Below are positions 11,895 to 20,654 of a DNA stretch of 31,049 nt, piece by piece. Source of the stretch: a virus; the IMG/VR virus record IMGVR_UViG_3300042890_001306, positions 1 to 31,049 of that record. One strand, given 5' to 3'. The notes under the pieces were generated by a model. That model ran no database searches. It was not told where the DNA came from and saw nothing but the letters and a program-made list of their open reading frames with translations. A program made the position numbers and the translations under genes. Position 1 is the stretch's first letter, and each line of letters begins with the position of its first letter.

Positions 11895-12470
11895 ATGGCA
11901 CAGGCACCAGATGATATATTAAGAATGTTGGGTGATGTGATTGAACAGAACATCAAGACCGAACTATTGAAACCCCGTCAATCACGAGGTTATGATGGTA
12001 AGCCAAAATCACCAGGAGCAGTAAACAATCGTGTTTATACTGGTCGTTTATTGGACGCTGCTACGGTTAGTTGGGAACGAGATGCTGATGGAAATATAAA
12101 GATGGTGATTGAGTTCCCTGGAGCACCTGAATGGCAAGTTGTGAACTCAGGTCGTAGAGGTAAGAAACAATCCCCTACATTCAAGTATCCACCACTTGCA
12201 ACAATTGCCACTTGGGCAAGAACAAGAACCAATAATTCAATCCCACAATTCAGGGATAAACAAGGTAGGTTCATGTCCAACGATGATAGAGCATTCTTAA
12301 TTCAAAGAAGTATTGGAGAATTGGGTATTGCACCTACATTCTTTTTAGATGAGGCAATCAAACAATCATTGGACGACATATCAAGAGATTTTGGTATCTA
12401 TGGTAGAGCATTCATTGAGGAAGTAATAAGAGAAAAAATAACCTTTAGAACAGGAACACAAAGACAATGA
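11895..12470 (+). CDS. Head-tail joining protein, HK97 gp10-like
   Basis: The 191-aa protein has the typical gp10-like course: an N-terminal helix (ILRMLGDVIEQNIKTELLKP), VYTGRLLDAATVSWERD, a strand pair ending EFPGAPEWQVVNSGRRG, and a helix near IAPTFFLDEAIKQSLDDI. Such proteins complete the tail or join it to the head. It lies after the tail terminator and overlaps the next gene by four bases. The loop containing RTRTNNSIPQFRDKQGRF is longer than in the usual family member. Assigned from overall pattern and position. Confidence 0.65.
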   Translation: MAQAPDDILRMLGDVIEQNIKTELLKPRQSRGYDGKPKSPGAVNNRVYTGRLLDAATVSWERDADGNIKMVIEFPGAPEWQVVNSGRRGKKQSPTFKYPPLATIATWARTRTNNSIPQFRDKQGRFMSNDDRAFLIQRSIGELGIAPTFFLDEAIKQSLDDISRDFGIYGRAFIEEVIREKITFRTGTQRQ

Positions 12471-14140
12471 GTATAGCATTTACATCAACACCAGCAGAGT
12501 TTCAACCCGTATTATCAGACGGGATATATTTTACATTATCATCGGACACATACAATCCGTTAAGCACATTCAAGTTCAAATATAACTACGAGTTGTATGT
12601 TGAGGACCTATTGGTCTTTGAGGGTAAGTGTTCACCAAACCCTTTTGGACTTGGGATATTGGATTTACAACAAATCCTTGAGACCTACACAGATTCATTA
12701 CCACTATCGTATTGGAACACCACACCAATTTATACACACCAAACATTCCCATTCTCAAGACCATTGAATCAGGAGACAATCAACTACTATGTGAAGGTTG
12801 GTTATGAGTATGCGGATACAGAGATTGGTTCAATTACAGGATACACTGGTTTTGGAAACTCCATTGGACCACCAGCAGTTGAGAGTATCCCATACAAAGT
12901 ATTCCGTTCAACAATGGGGGTGAATCCAAAAGCCACAGAACAAAGTTTTGATATAGGTCAGTTCGTATTATCAGGAACACCAGCAGGTGTGAACCCAACA
13001 ACATCTAACCTATTCTTAACAAACGCACCAAGAACATTAGATGTGATGGAGGACGACTACTTCACATTGGGGTTCACAAACTATTATCTTTGGTCTGGTT
13101 CAACATCAGGACTCTCAGAGGGGTATTATGTGAAATACACATTTATTGACGACCAGGGAGCCGTAATCACCGCAACCACATACGACAATATTATATCAAA
13201 TGGTGGTGGTCCAAGACCTAACTGTAATTTGGTGTATCAGAACTACCCATTGATATATCCCGCCACAGGAACTACAGATTACAACACACTTTATGTGGGA
13301 GCAGGACCAGCAAACTTACCATACATTCCACCAAACGCAGTTCAATATACCGTTCAGTTGTATGGAAGATTTACAGGTTCAACAATTCCAATTCAACCAA
13401 CCCCAACTCCGACAGCAACTGTGGGAACAACCCCAACTCCTACAGGTAGTCCAACTCCGACACCTACGGCATATTGTAGTGGTTGCACCGAGTATCAAAT
13501 CAGTTATACAGGTTCAGGTCAATATAGTGTTGGATTTACAAATTGCACCAATGGTAGATTTGGTCAGTTGGTATTACAACCTAATTTGGGTTATGTTGTA
13601 TGTTCATGCACCTACCCAATCACAGAGGTTGCAGCAACAATCATAAATGCTGGTCCATGTAATCCAATCCCAACACCAACTCCGACACCAAGTCCAACAA
13701 GTGCTTGTGTATGTATTGAATATGGGGTAACGAACAACACACCATATACAGATGAGATTAGATGGTTAAATTGTAATGGAACGGTTGGGACATTCTCATT
13801 AGCAGGTAACTCAGGAATGGCTCCATTCTGTGCATGTCAGGATTCAATAACCTCAACATTCTCAGTTGTGGGTGTAATTGGTTCTTGTTCAACAACAACT
13901 CCAACTCCGACACCTACCCCTACAGTAACCCCATCAGCAAACTGTATCACTTGTTATCAGTTGAATATATCAAACAATAATGCAGTGACTTGTCCTGTCC
14001 AATACTACAACTGTTCAGCAAGTAGATGGGAGACAATTAACATAGCAGGTTTCACATCGGTAATCATACCTTGTGGTTGTCCAAACATAATCACAGATTG
14101 TGCAAACATAACAGTAATAACAGGAGCAGCCTGTTCATAA
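12467..14140 (+). CDS. Tail protein with three Cys-rich surface modules
   Basis: The 557-aa protein has residues 1-305 as a beta-rich N-terminal domain (YNYELYVEDLLVFEGKCSPN and a long set of strands) of the kind found in Bacteroidota-phage tail proteins. Then come three modules of about 62 residues each at roughly 335-398, 412-474 and 491-557. All follow C..C or C..Y, then YxNC, a CxC or CGC, and a final GxC. They are separated by Thr/Pro linkers at about 310-334, 401-411 and 476-490. The modules probably form beta-sandwich decorations facing outward. The gene overlaps the gp10-like gene by four bases. Confidence 0.68.
   Translation: MSIAFTSTPAEFQPVLSDGIYFTLSSDTYNPLSTFKFKYNYELYVEDLLVFEGKCSPNPFGLGILDLQQILETYTDSLPLSYWNTTPIYTHQTFPFSRPLNQETINYYVKVGYEYADTEIGSITGYTGFGNSIGPPAVESIPYKVFRSTMGVNPKATEQSFDIGQFVLSGTPAGVNPTTSNLFLTNAPRTLDVMEDDYFTLGFTNYYLWSGSTSGLSEGYYVKYTFIDDQGAVITATTYDNIISNGGGPRPNCNLVYQNYPLIYPATGTTDYNTLYVGAGPANLPYIPPNAVQYTVQLYGRFTGSTIPIQPTPTPTATVGTTPTPTGSPTPTPTAYCSGCTEYQISYTGSGQYSVGFTNCTNGRFGQLVLQPNLGYVVCSCTYPITEVAATIINAGPCNPIPTPTPTPSPTSACVCIEYGVTNNTPYTDEIRWLNCNGTVGTFSLAGNSGMAPFCACQDSITSTFSVVGVIGSCSTTTPTPTPTPTVTPSANCITCYQLNISNNNAVTCPVQYYNCSASRWETINIAGFTSVIIPCGCPNIITDCANITVITGAACS
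13397..13470 (+). repeat. Thr/Pro linker repeat in the tail protein gene
   Basis: The word CCAACTCCGACACCTAC and close variants recur. Shorter linkers of the same type at 13668-13703 and 13891-13938 separate the following Cys-rich modules. Confidence 0.8.
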
Positions 14141-14151
14141 ATAAAACGACT

Positions 14152-14313
14152 ATGAAGAAAGAACAAATATTTGGTTTAATCAGACACACCCTTACATTCA
14201 TCGGTGGTGTTCTGGTAATTAAAGGTGTTGTTGATGAAGCAACCTTTACAGAAATAAGCGGAGCATTACTTACCTTAATCGGTGGTATTTGGAGTGTAAT
14301 AGATAAGAAGTAA
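14152..14313 (+). CDS. Putative holin, Pam3-gp28-like
   Basis: A 53-aa protein with two short hydrophobic segments (LTFIGGVLVIKGVVDEATF and LLTLIGGIWSVIDKK) and RHTLTF near the start. This two-span pattern with a central VDEATFTE loop matches the small holin-like family called Pam3-gp28 by motif memory. Holins open the inner membrane to time lysis. It is inserted between two tail protein genes rather than next to an endolysin, and none is recognisable. I chose ATG 14152; an in-frame upstream start would run inside the tail protein gene. Confidence 0.65.
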   Translation: MKKEQIFGLIRHTLTFIGGVLVIKGVVDEATFTEISGALLTLIGGIWSVIDKK

Positions 14314-14314
14314 A

Positions 14315-14848
14315 ATGGCAATAATTCCACAAACCCCACCAACAGGTTATACTGAAGGAAACTGCGTTGAATACCAACCAGTATCAGAGATGTTCACATT
14401 TAACTTAAATTGTGGTCCAACTCGTTCACAGAACCAACACATTCAGTTGATGTTCTTGAATCGTTATGGACACTACGATTATGTTAGATTGATGTTTAAC
14501 AGATTTCAGGGTCTATCTATTAATAGACAACAATATAAATCCTTGAATATTGATTGGGGTTCAGACAACCCTGTTAAGACACAATATTCTCGTGGATTGA
14601 ATGACTCCGATGTTGTGATGGTTGAGACCGTATTGGTAAACACAGGATTTGTGAACCAACCTACATTCCAATGGTTAGAGGAATTATGGACATCAAATCT
14701 TGTCTATGAAATCACAACTGAAGGGGGACTTGCTCCTGTGAATATCTTGAACACAGAGTTTGAGAAAAAGATAGAAGGTAACAGAACCGTATACAATTTG
14801 GAACTCCAATATGTATATTCAAATAACATCAAACTTTTAGGAAAGTAA
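14315..14848 (+). CDS. Tail structural protein, beta-rich
   Basis: The 177-aa protein includes the motifs FLNRYGHYDYVRLMFNRFQG and FQWLEELWTSNLVYEITTEG, then VNILNTEFEKKIEG. I recall this pattern as the C-terminal half of larger tail proteins in Bacteroidota phages whose N-terminal half resembles the protein at 12467. Here the two parts are separate genes with a holin between them. Role inferred as tail tip or baseplate structure. No catalytic motif. The gap to the holin stop is one base. Confidence 0.6.
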   Translation: MAIIPQTPPTGYTEGNCVEYQPVSEMFTFNLNCGPTRSQNQHIQLMFLNRYGHYDYVRLMFNRFQGLSINRQQYKSLNIDWGSDNPVKTQYSRGLNDSDVVMVETVLVNTGFVNQPTFQWLEELWTSNLVYEITTEGGLAPVNILNTEFEKKIEGNRTVYNLELQYVYSNNIKLLGK

Positions 14849-14849
14849 C

Positions 14850-17447
14850 ATGGATACTATATTATTGGCACAATTTACAGGGAATACTTGGCAGCGTATT
14901 GATGTGTTTGAGGACATTCCAATCACGCTCACAATTCAACAGAATGACTTGACTGATTTAACCAGTCGTAGAGTCCCATATTCCAAAACAATTCAGATTC
15001 CTGATACCAATAATAATGCAATCCTATTTGAACACTACTACGAGATAAATGGATTGGAGTTTAACCCACTCCAAAAAATCCCTTGTATCGTCCAATATAG
15101 AGGGACAGATATATTTCAGGGTGTGATGAGGTTGAACTCTGTAACCACAAACACAGAGGAACGATTGTATGAGGTTTATTTGATGGGTGAGGTCTCTGAC
15201 TTTATGGCTCCACTTAGAAATCTACAATTACAGGATTTGAACTATACAGACCTCAATCACGACTTGGTGTATTCATCTGTTACTCAATCTTGGGAGTGTG
15301 TGAACGATGGAGCGTCAGGATTGTTCAATGGACAAATCCTATATCCACTTATCAATTATGGATTGGACTATCAGGGTTCAACCTCATCGGCAGCAACCCC
15401 TACATTCACTTATGATTTTGATGGAGTATTCTCATTTGACCAACCAGGTAGAGCAGTCCCACCATCAATGTTCAAACCTGCCATTCAGGTAAAATCCGTA
15501 TTGGATAGAATGTTTGCTGAGACAGGGTATGAGGTTGTATCAGAGTTTTTTGATTCACCTTATTTTACTTCAATCTATATGGACACATTCCAAAATGGTA
15601 AGATTGGAGTTGAGTATGCTTCGGGTGTAACAAACCAAAACATATTCAGGACCTACATGAATCCTGTAAACTTTACCTATGATAAGGATACAACTCACCG
15701 ATTACTGTTCAGGGATTTCTTAGGACCTGCCTACGACCCTTTAAATAACTTTATCAACCAATCAAATGGAAATAGATTTGTAGTTCCTTACGCGGGACAA
15801 TACGGGTTTAATATTAGGTTTAATGTAATCACAGATGATGTGTGTATTCCTATTGCAATTGCTGACCCTGAGATTGTGGTTAGAGCATTCAAATCAACAA
15901 ACCCAAATGATGTTATTGGAACAGGGACGATGTTCTACGAATCACCACTTATCAATTTGAGACAGGCATACATTGGACCATTGGGTAATGGACCACTACC
16001 AGTGAATCTATTCTTTGACGATGTGTTTGTTGCTGGTGAATATGTTGAGGTTGTAATCTTTGATAAGACCACATTCTTCTCTGTGTGTGCATCAAACATT
16101 AGGGGTGAGTATAGAATCCAAGCCTACGATGATGGAACGCTTAGAGACCCATTACCATTATACGAATTATACCAGTCCCCAACCATCATAACAGAATTGG
16201 TGGATATGAGATTGGGTATTCCAAACTTAGAGTGTGTTGAGTTCTTCAAATCCATGATTACGATGTTCAACTTGAATGTAACCCAAGATGAGCAAGCCAA
16301 GACAATTAGGATTGAACCATACACTTGGGATTATGACGACAATACCAGAGGTGTTAAAGATTGGACAAAGATATTAGATTTGAACTCTGATGTTAAGGTT
16401 GAACCGTTATCGTTTGAGTTGGCTAAAGATAGTATTTGGACTTATCAATTTACAGACAACGAATACCTACCAAAATTATGGCATGACCAGTATGACTTTG
16501 TATTTGGTCGTGAAAGGTTCACATCTGATTCCAATTTCTTTACAGGAGAAAACATATATGAAGTGCCATTTGGTCCATGTCCAACATCAGGTGTGACCAA
16601 TGCACCCAACTTTATCATACCACAATTCTACTACCTGAATAACCAACAACAAGCACCATACGCAACCAAACCACACTTGTTCTTTTGGGTGGGTAATAGA
16701 TTGGCTTGGAAAGACCAGTATAAGACACAACAAGGGTCATGGTATTTGAGTTCAGGTTCAACACCGATTGAATGGACAACCTATCCTGCGGTATCACACT
16801 TATCAACATTGGAATCACAAATCTCTGAGGTGGTATCGGACTTGAACTTTAGAAACACATTTGATTTCTTTGGAAACACCAATACACAGATTGAGCAGTT
16901 TACAGATTACAATGTGTATAATGTCTTTTGGAAAACATACATAGACAACCTGTATGACCCAACAGGAAAACGACTATCAGGTAATTTTTATTTCAGACCT
17001 ATTGATGTTTATGATACCAAACTAACAGATAAGATATGGATTAAGGATTCTTGGTTTACGATTGAAAAAATGACTGATGCGGATTTGGTGAACAAACGAT
17101 TGACCCAAATATCCCTCATAAAAGATATTATACCATATTACAGAATTGAACCACCAGCACCGATTTATATCTATGCTCCAAATGAGGGTTATCCTGGTCC
17201 AACTCAATTCTATTATGACTTGGCTTACATCTCAACGAACAAGGATTCTGTATGTGATGAGTCAGCAACTCAATATACCTTCTACTCTGATAACAATAGT
17301 TTGACCATTGAGAACTATGATGTAATTTATACAGACCTTACTGGTCCAACATTACTACCAATGGGAACATATATCAAACAACAGGGTAGTTCAACCACCT
17401 TCGTATGTGTTGATACTTATGGTAGAGTATTACAAACCTCTTGTTAA
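14850..17447 (+). CDS. Large tail/baseplate protein, 865 aa
   Basis: A long beta-rich protein opening with LLAQFTGNTWQRIDVFEDIP, then VPYSKTIQIPDT and the pattern CIVQYRGTDIFQGVMRLN, which fit distal tail or baseplate hub proteins of Bacteroidota phages. The middle is aromatic-rich without an enzyme motif. The last 70 residues (from about 795) are a Cys-containing appended module (YTDLTGPTLLPMGTYIKQ, then GRVLQTSC at the end) comparable with the C-terminal modules of the protein at 10518. It sits just before the tape measure gene and probably forms the tail tip. Confidence 0.62.
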   Translation: MDTILLAQFTGNTWQRIDVFEDIPITLTIQQNDLTDLTSRRVPYSKTIQIPDTNNNAILFEHYYEINGLEFNPLQKIPCIVQYRGTDIFQGVMRLNSVTTNTEERLYEVYLMGEVSDFMAPLRNLQLQDLNYTDLNHDLVYSSVTQSWECVNDGASGLFNGQILYPLINYGLDYQGSTSSAATPTFTYDFDGVFSFDQPGRAVPPSMFKPAIQVKSVLDRMFAETGYEVVSEFFDSPYFTSIYMDTFQNGKIGVEYASGVTNQNIFRTYMNPVNFTYDKDTTHRLLFRDFLGPAYDPLNNFINQSNGNRFVVPYAGQYGFNIRFNVITDDVCIPIAIADPEIVVRAFKSTNPNDVIGTGTMFYESPLINLRQAYIGPLGNGPLPVNLFFDDVFVAGEYVEVVIFDKTTFFSVCASNIRGEYRIQAYDDGTLRDPLPLYELYQSPTIITELVDMRLGIPNLECVEFFKSMITMFNLNVTQDEQAKTIRIEPYTWDYDDNTRGVKDWTKILDLNSDVKVEPLSFELAKDSIWTYQFTDNEYLPKLWHDQYDFVFGRERFTSDSNFFTGENIYEVPFGPCPTSGVTNAPNFIIPQFYYLNNQQQAPYATKPHLFFWVGNRLAWKDQYKTQQGSWYLSSGSTPIEWTTYPAVSHLSTLESQISEVVSDLNFRNTFDFFGNTNTQIEQFTDYNVYNVFWKTYIDNLYDPTGKRLSGNFYFRPIDVYDTKLTDKIWIKDSWFTIEKMTDADLVNKRLTQISLIKDIIPYYRIEPPAPIYIYAPNEGYPGPTQFYYDLAYISTNKDSVCDESATQYTFYSDNNSLTIENYDVIYTDLTGPTLLPMGTYIKQQGSSTTFVCVDTYGRVLQTSC

Positions 17448-17453
17448 AAAATT

Positions 17454-20400
17454 ATGGCAGAAACTATTGCTCTTAATATTGTCCTTAATGGTGTTCCCCA
17501 AGCGGTAACCAACATTGAGGAACTTGAATTAAAATTAAAACAGGCAAAACTTGAATTAAGTCAGATTGCCATTGGTTCAGATGCGTTCAAGAAATTATCC
17601 GCAGAGATACAGATTGCGGAAAGTAAGTTAAAGACATTACAGAAATCTGCCGAGGGTAAAGACCTTGAAGGTAAGTTAGGAGATTTAGCGAGATTGGGTG
17701 GAGCCATCGGGGCTTCCTTTGGTGCGGCAACAGCAGCGTTTGCTTTATTTGGCGAAGAAAGTGAGGACACCACAAAAGCCCTGGCTCAAGCCCAAAACGC
17801 ATTGGTAATCGCCTTGGCTGCTCGTGAGGCGGCTGAAGGTGCTGTGGTTCTTAAGACCATAGCGTTGGACCTTTCAACCAAAGCATTGGCAATATCAACG
17901 GCAGCAACAAATAGTGTAACCAGAGCATTCTTTGCAACTCTTGCGGCAAACCCATACACAGCCATCTTGACTGGTGTTGGATTATTGGTTGCAGCATTCG
18001 CATCATTTACAAGTGGAACGGAGGACGCAACCAAAGCACAAAAAGAGTTCCAAAAGAATATTGATACAGATGTTGCCAAAGAGGTTACAAATCTGAAGGT
18101 ATTGAACAATACAATCAACGACACCAGTCAATCATTAGACACAAGAAAGATTGCATTGGAGAACCTTAAAAAGTCATTCCCTGGTTACTTCAAGAATCTA
18201 AAAGATGAGGACATTCTAACAGGTAAGGTTAAAATTGCCAACGATAAATTAACAGGGGCAATCGTGGCTCAGGCTCAAGCAAGAGCATTGGAGGCAAGGA
18301 TTGCTGAACGAAGTATTGGACTATTAGATTTGGAGAGAGAATTGGCTAAGGCAACTGCCGCAAGAGCCAAGGCACAAAAAGATTTAAAAGAGGCTGAGAG
18401 TGTAATTGTAACAGGTGGGGGAACTGCTGGTGGATTTGGTGGAACAAGTAATTTCCAAGCATCTGCTGAGAATGCATTGTTCAAAGCCAAAGAAAGAGTT
18501 GCCGATATTCAAAGAGAAATCAACAAATTAAATAAAGAAAACAATAGAGATTTTGCCGACATCAATGAGAGACAGAAAGATTATCTTGATTTGGTTGAAG
18601 ATGATACTGAAAAGACAGACAAGAATACTGAAGCAAAAGAAAAGAATATTCAAGCAACTCGTGAACAAATCAAATTATTCAATCAGTTAGAAGAATCCTT
18701 AAATAATGAATTGGACTCACTACAAAAATCAGTTGATATATTCACCAAGTTAGCAGAAGCACAGGCTATTGATGTAGAAGAACCAAAAGTTTTAACAACA
18801 ATCAAAGAACTTAAAGGTGCGATTGATGGATTGATTCCTGATACACTCCAAGACAAGTTCAAGGAGATTGGTCTTGCGATTGAGTTTATTGATGGTAAGT
18901 TCAACATACAGAAAAATACATTAGCAGAAACCAGAGATGTCTATGGTGAGTATGTTGAGGAATTAAGAAAAACCTTAACATCAGGAGCATTGACTCAAGG
19001 GGTTACTGAGTTTGCCAACACAGCGACAAAAGAACTTGATAAGATTTCATTATTATTCCAACAAGGATTTGTAACCAAAGAAGCGTTCCAAGCAACTGAA
19101 ACACTAATCAAACAATATAAGGACTTAAACTTTATCATCAAACAATTACCTGAAGGAGTTCAACAAATCTTCACAGGAGATGAACTTGAAAGATATTTGT
19201 CTATTGTTAAAGAGATTGGTATTGCGACAGGTGAGATTAGATTTGAAAGAGATGCTGAAGGTAATATCAAGAAGATTGAAGACAGCACCGTAAAATTAAG
19301 TATCCAACTACAGAGATTAGATGAGTTCCTTAAAAAGAGTTCATCATCATTGCAGGAAAAATATAATAAGGATTTGGTTGTTGTGACTGATACTGGTAAA
19401 AAAATTAATGAGGAAGCATTTAAGAGATATGTTGATATTTTGGTCAAACAAAAACAACTTACTGAAGAGCAGGGATTAGACCTAAAAGACAAGTTAGATG
19501 AGTTTGGTGGAGAAGCGGATAAACTAATTAAAGAGTTATCAGACGCTCAGACCAAAGCATTATCAACAACGGTTCAAAACATTATTGCTGAGGAATCACA
19601 GATTCGTGGTTTCTTGTTTGATGTTCAACAACAGAGAGCGGAAGCATTAAAGGTTCAAGGTGAAGCACAATCTCGTGTGTTCCTAAACAACTTGGAATTG
19701 GTGTTTGACTTTACCCAAAAGGAAAACGCAATCCTTATAGATGCAACAAAGACCACAGAGCAACAAAGAAAGGCAATACTTGATGACTTTGCCAAAAAGA
19801 AAATTGACCTTACCAACCTAACTGAAAAAGAGATTGATGCAATCATCGCATTCTACTTGGATAAACAAAATGCCGCACTTGAGAAATCAAACGAGGCATT
19901 CCAAAAGAGAATTGAGAAAATCCAATCCAACATTGAAGCGTTCCAATCAGCATTGAACTCATTGGGTCAAACCACATCATTGTTTTTTGACGCTCAGTTT
20001 GACCAATTGGAAAAAAGAAACCAAAGATTACAGGAGACAATTATCGGTGATTCTGAGGAAGCAAATCAAAAGAGATTGGAGGCTGAAAAGTCATTCCAAG
20101 CACAGAAGGCTGAACTTGAAAAGAGAGCAGCAAAAACGGCATTAAGAATATCATTGGCTCAAGCCTTAGCGAACACCGCAGAAGCCATCACCAAATTGGC
20201 AGCAATCACAGGTGGTGTTGGAGCATTCATTGGAGCAGGAGCAATCGTCGCATTTAACGCAGCACAGGTTGCGATAATTGGTAGTCAATTGGCAAACATT
20301 GACTCTTACAGACGAGGTGGTAAACTTGGTTCAGGGGGAATGGTCTCAGGACCTGCTCACGAATATGGTGGAGTTAAGTTTCAAGGTGGTGGAATTGAGT

Positions 20401-20636
20401 TGGAAGGAAACGAAGCAGTCATCAACAGATACTCAAGTATTAACTACATGGGATTACTTGACCAAATAAATCAGGCTGGTGGTGGTAGACCTATCCAACC
20501 AGCAATGGACGATTCAAGAATTGTGGAAGCAATTGCAAAACAACGAAACACTCCAATTAGAGCGTATGTTGTGGAATCTGATATCACCGCTAAACAAGAA
20601 ACAGCAAGACGACTTGAAAAATTAAGTCAGTTTTAA
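17454..20636 (+). CDS. Tape measure protein
   Basis: The 1060-aa protein is rich in Ala, Lys, Glu and long coiled-coil helices. It has hydrophobic segments at about residues 78-97 (GGAIGASFGAATAAFALFG), 160-182 (LAANPYTAILTGVGLLVAAF) and 893-950. It ends with the Gly-rich region (RRGGKLGSGGMVSGPAHEYG) seen near the end of many tape measure proteins. It sets tail length and is ejected during infection. By the usual 0.15 nm per residue the tail would be about 150-160 nm long, consistent with a siphovirus. No lytic-transglycosylase domain is seen within it. Confidence 0.88.
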   Translation: MAETIALNIVLNGVPQAVTNIEELELKLKQAKLELSQIAIGSDAFKKLSAEIQIAESKLKTLQKSAEGKDLEGKLGDLARLGGAIGASFGAATAAFALFGEESEDTTKALAQAQNALVIALAAREAAEGAVVLKTIALDLSTKALAISTAATNSVTRAFFATLAANPYTAILTGVGLLVAAFASFTSGTEDATKAQKEFQKNIDTDVAKEVTNLKVLNNTINDTSQSLDTRKIALENLKKSFPGYFKNLKDEDILTGKVKIANDKLTGAIVAQAQARALEARIAERSIGLLDLERELAKATAARAKAQKDLKEAESVIVTGGGTAGGFGGTSNFQASAENALFKAKERVADIQREINKLNKENNRDFADINERQKDYLDLVEDDTEKTDKNTEAKEKNIQATREQIKLFNQLEESLNNELDSLQKSVDIFTKLAEAQAIDVEEPKVLTTIKELKGAIDGLIPDTLQDKFKEIGLAIEFIDGKFNIQKNTLAETRDVYGEYVEELRKTLTSGALTQGVTEFANTATKELDKISLLFQQGFVTKEAFQATETLIKQYKDLNFIIKQLPEGVQQIFTGDELERYLSIVKEIGIATGEIRFERDAEGNIKKIEDSTVKLSIQLQRLDEFLKKSSSSLQEKYNKDLVVVTDTGKKINEEAFKRYVDILVKQKQLTEEQGLDLKDKLDEFGGEADKLIKELSDAQTKALSTTVQNIIAEESQIRGFLFDVQQQRAEALKVQGEAQSRVFLNNLELVFDFTQKENAILIDATKTTEQQRKAILDDFAKKKIDLTNLTEKEIDAIIAFYLDKQNAALEKSNEAFQKRIEKIQSNIEAFQSALNSLGQTTSLFFDAQFDQLEKRNQRLQETIIGDSEEANQKRLEAEKSFQAQKAELEKRAAKTALRISLAQALANTAEAITKLAAITGGVGAFIGAGAIVAFNAAQVAIIGSQLANIDSYRRGGKLGSGGMVSGPAHEYGGVKFQGGGIELEGNEAVINRYSSINYMGLLDQINQAGGGRPIQPAMDDSRIVEAIAKQRNTPIRAYVVESDITAKQETARRLEKLSQF

Positions 20637-20654
20637 TCTAACTATTTATTAAAG

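Noticed and set aside
14071-14151. Earlier start for the holin-like protein
   Set aside because: The extension overlaps the tail protein gene out of frame and is unlike the family's short N-terminus.
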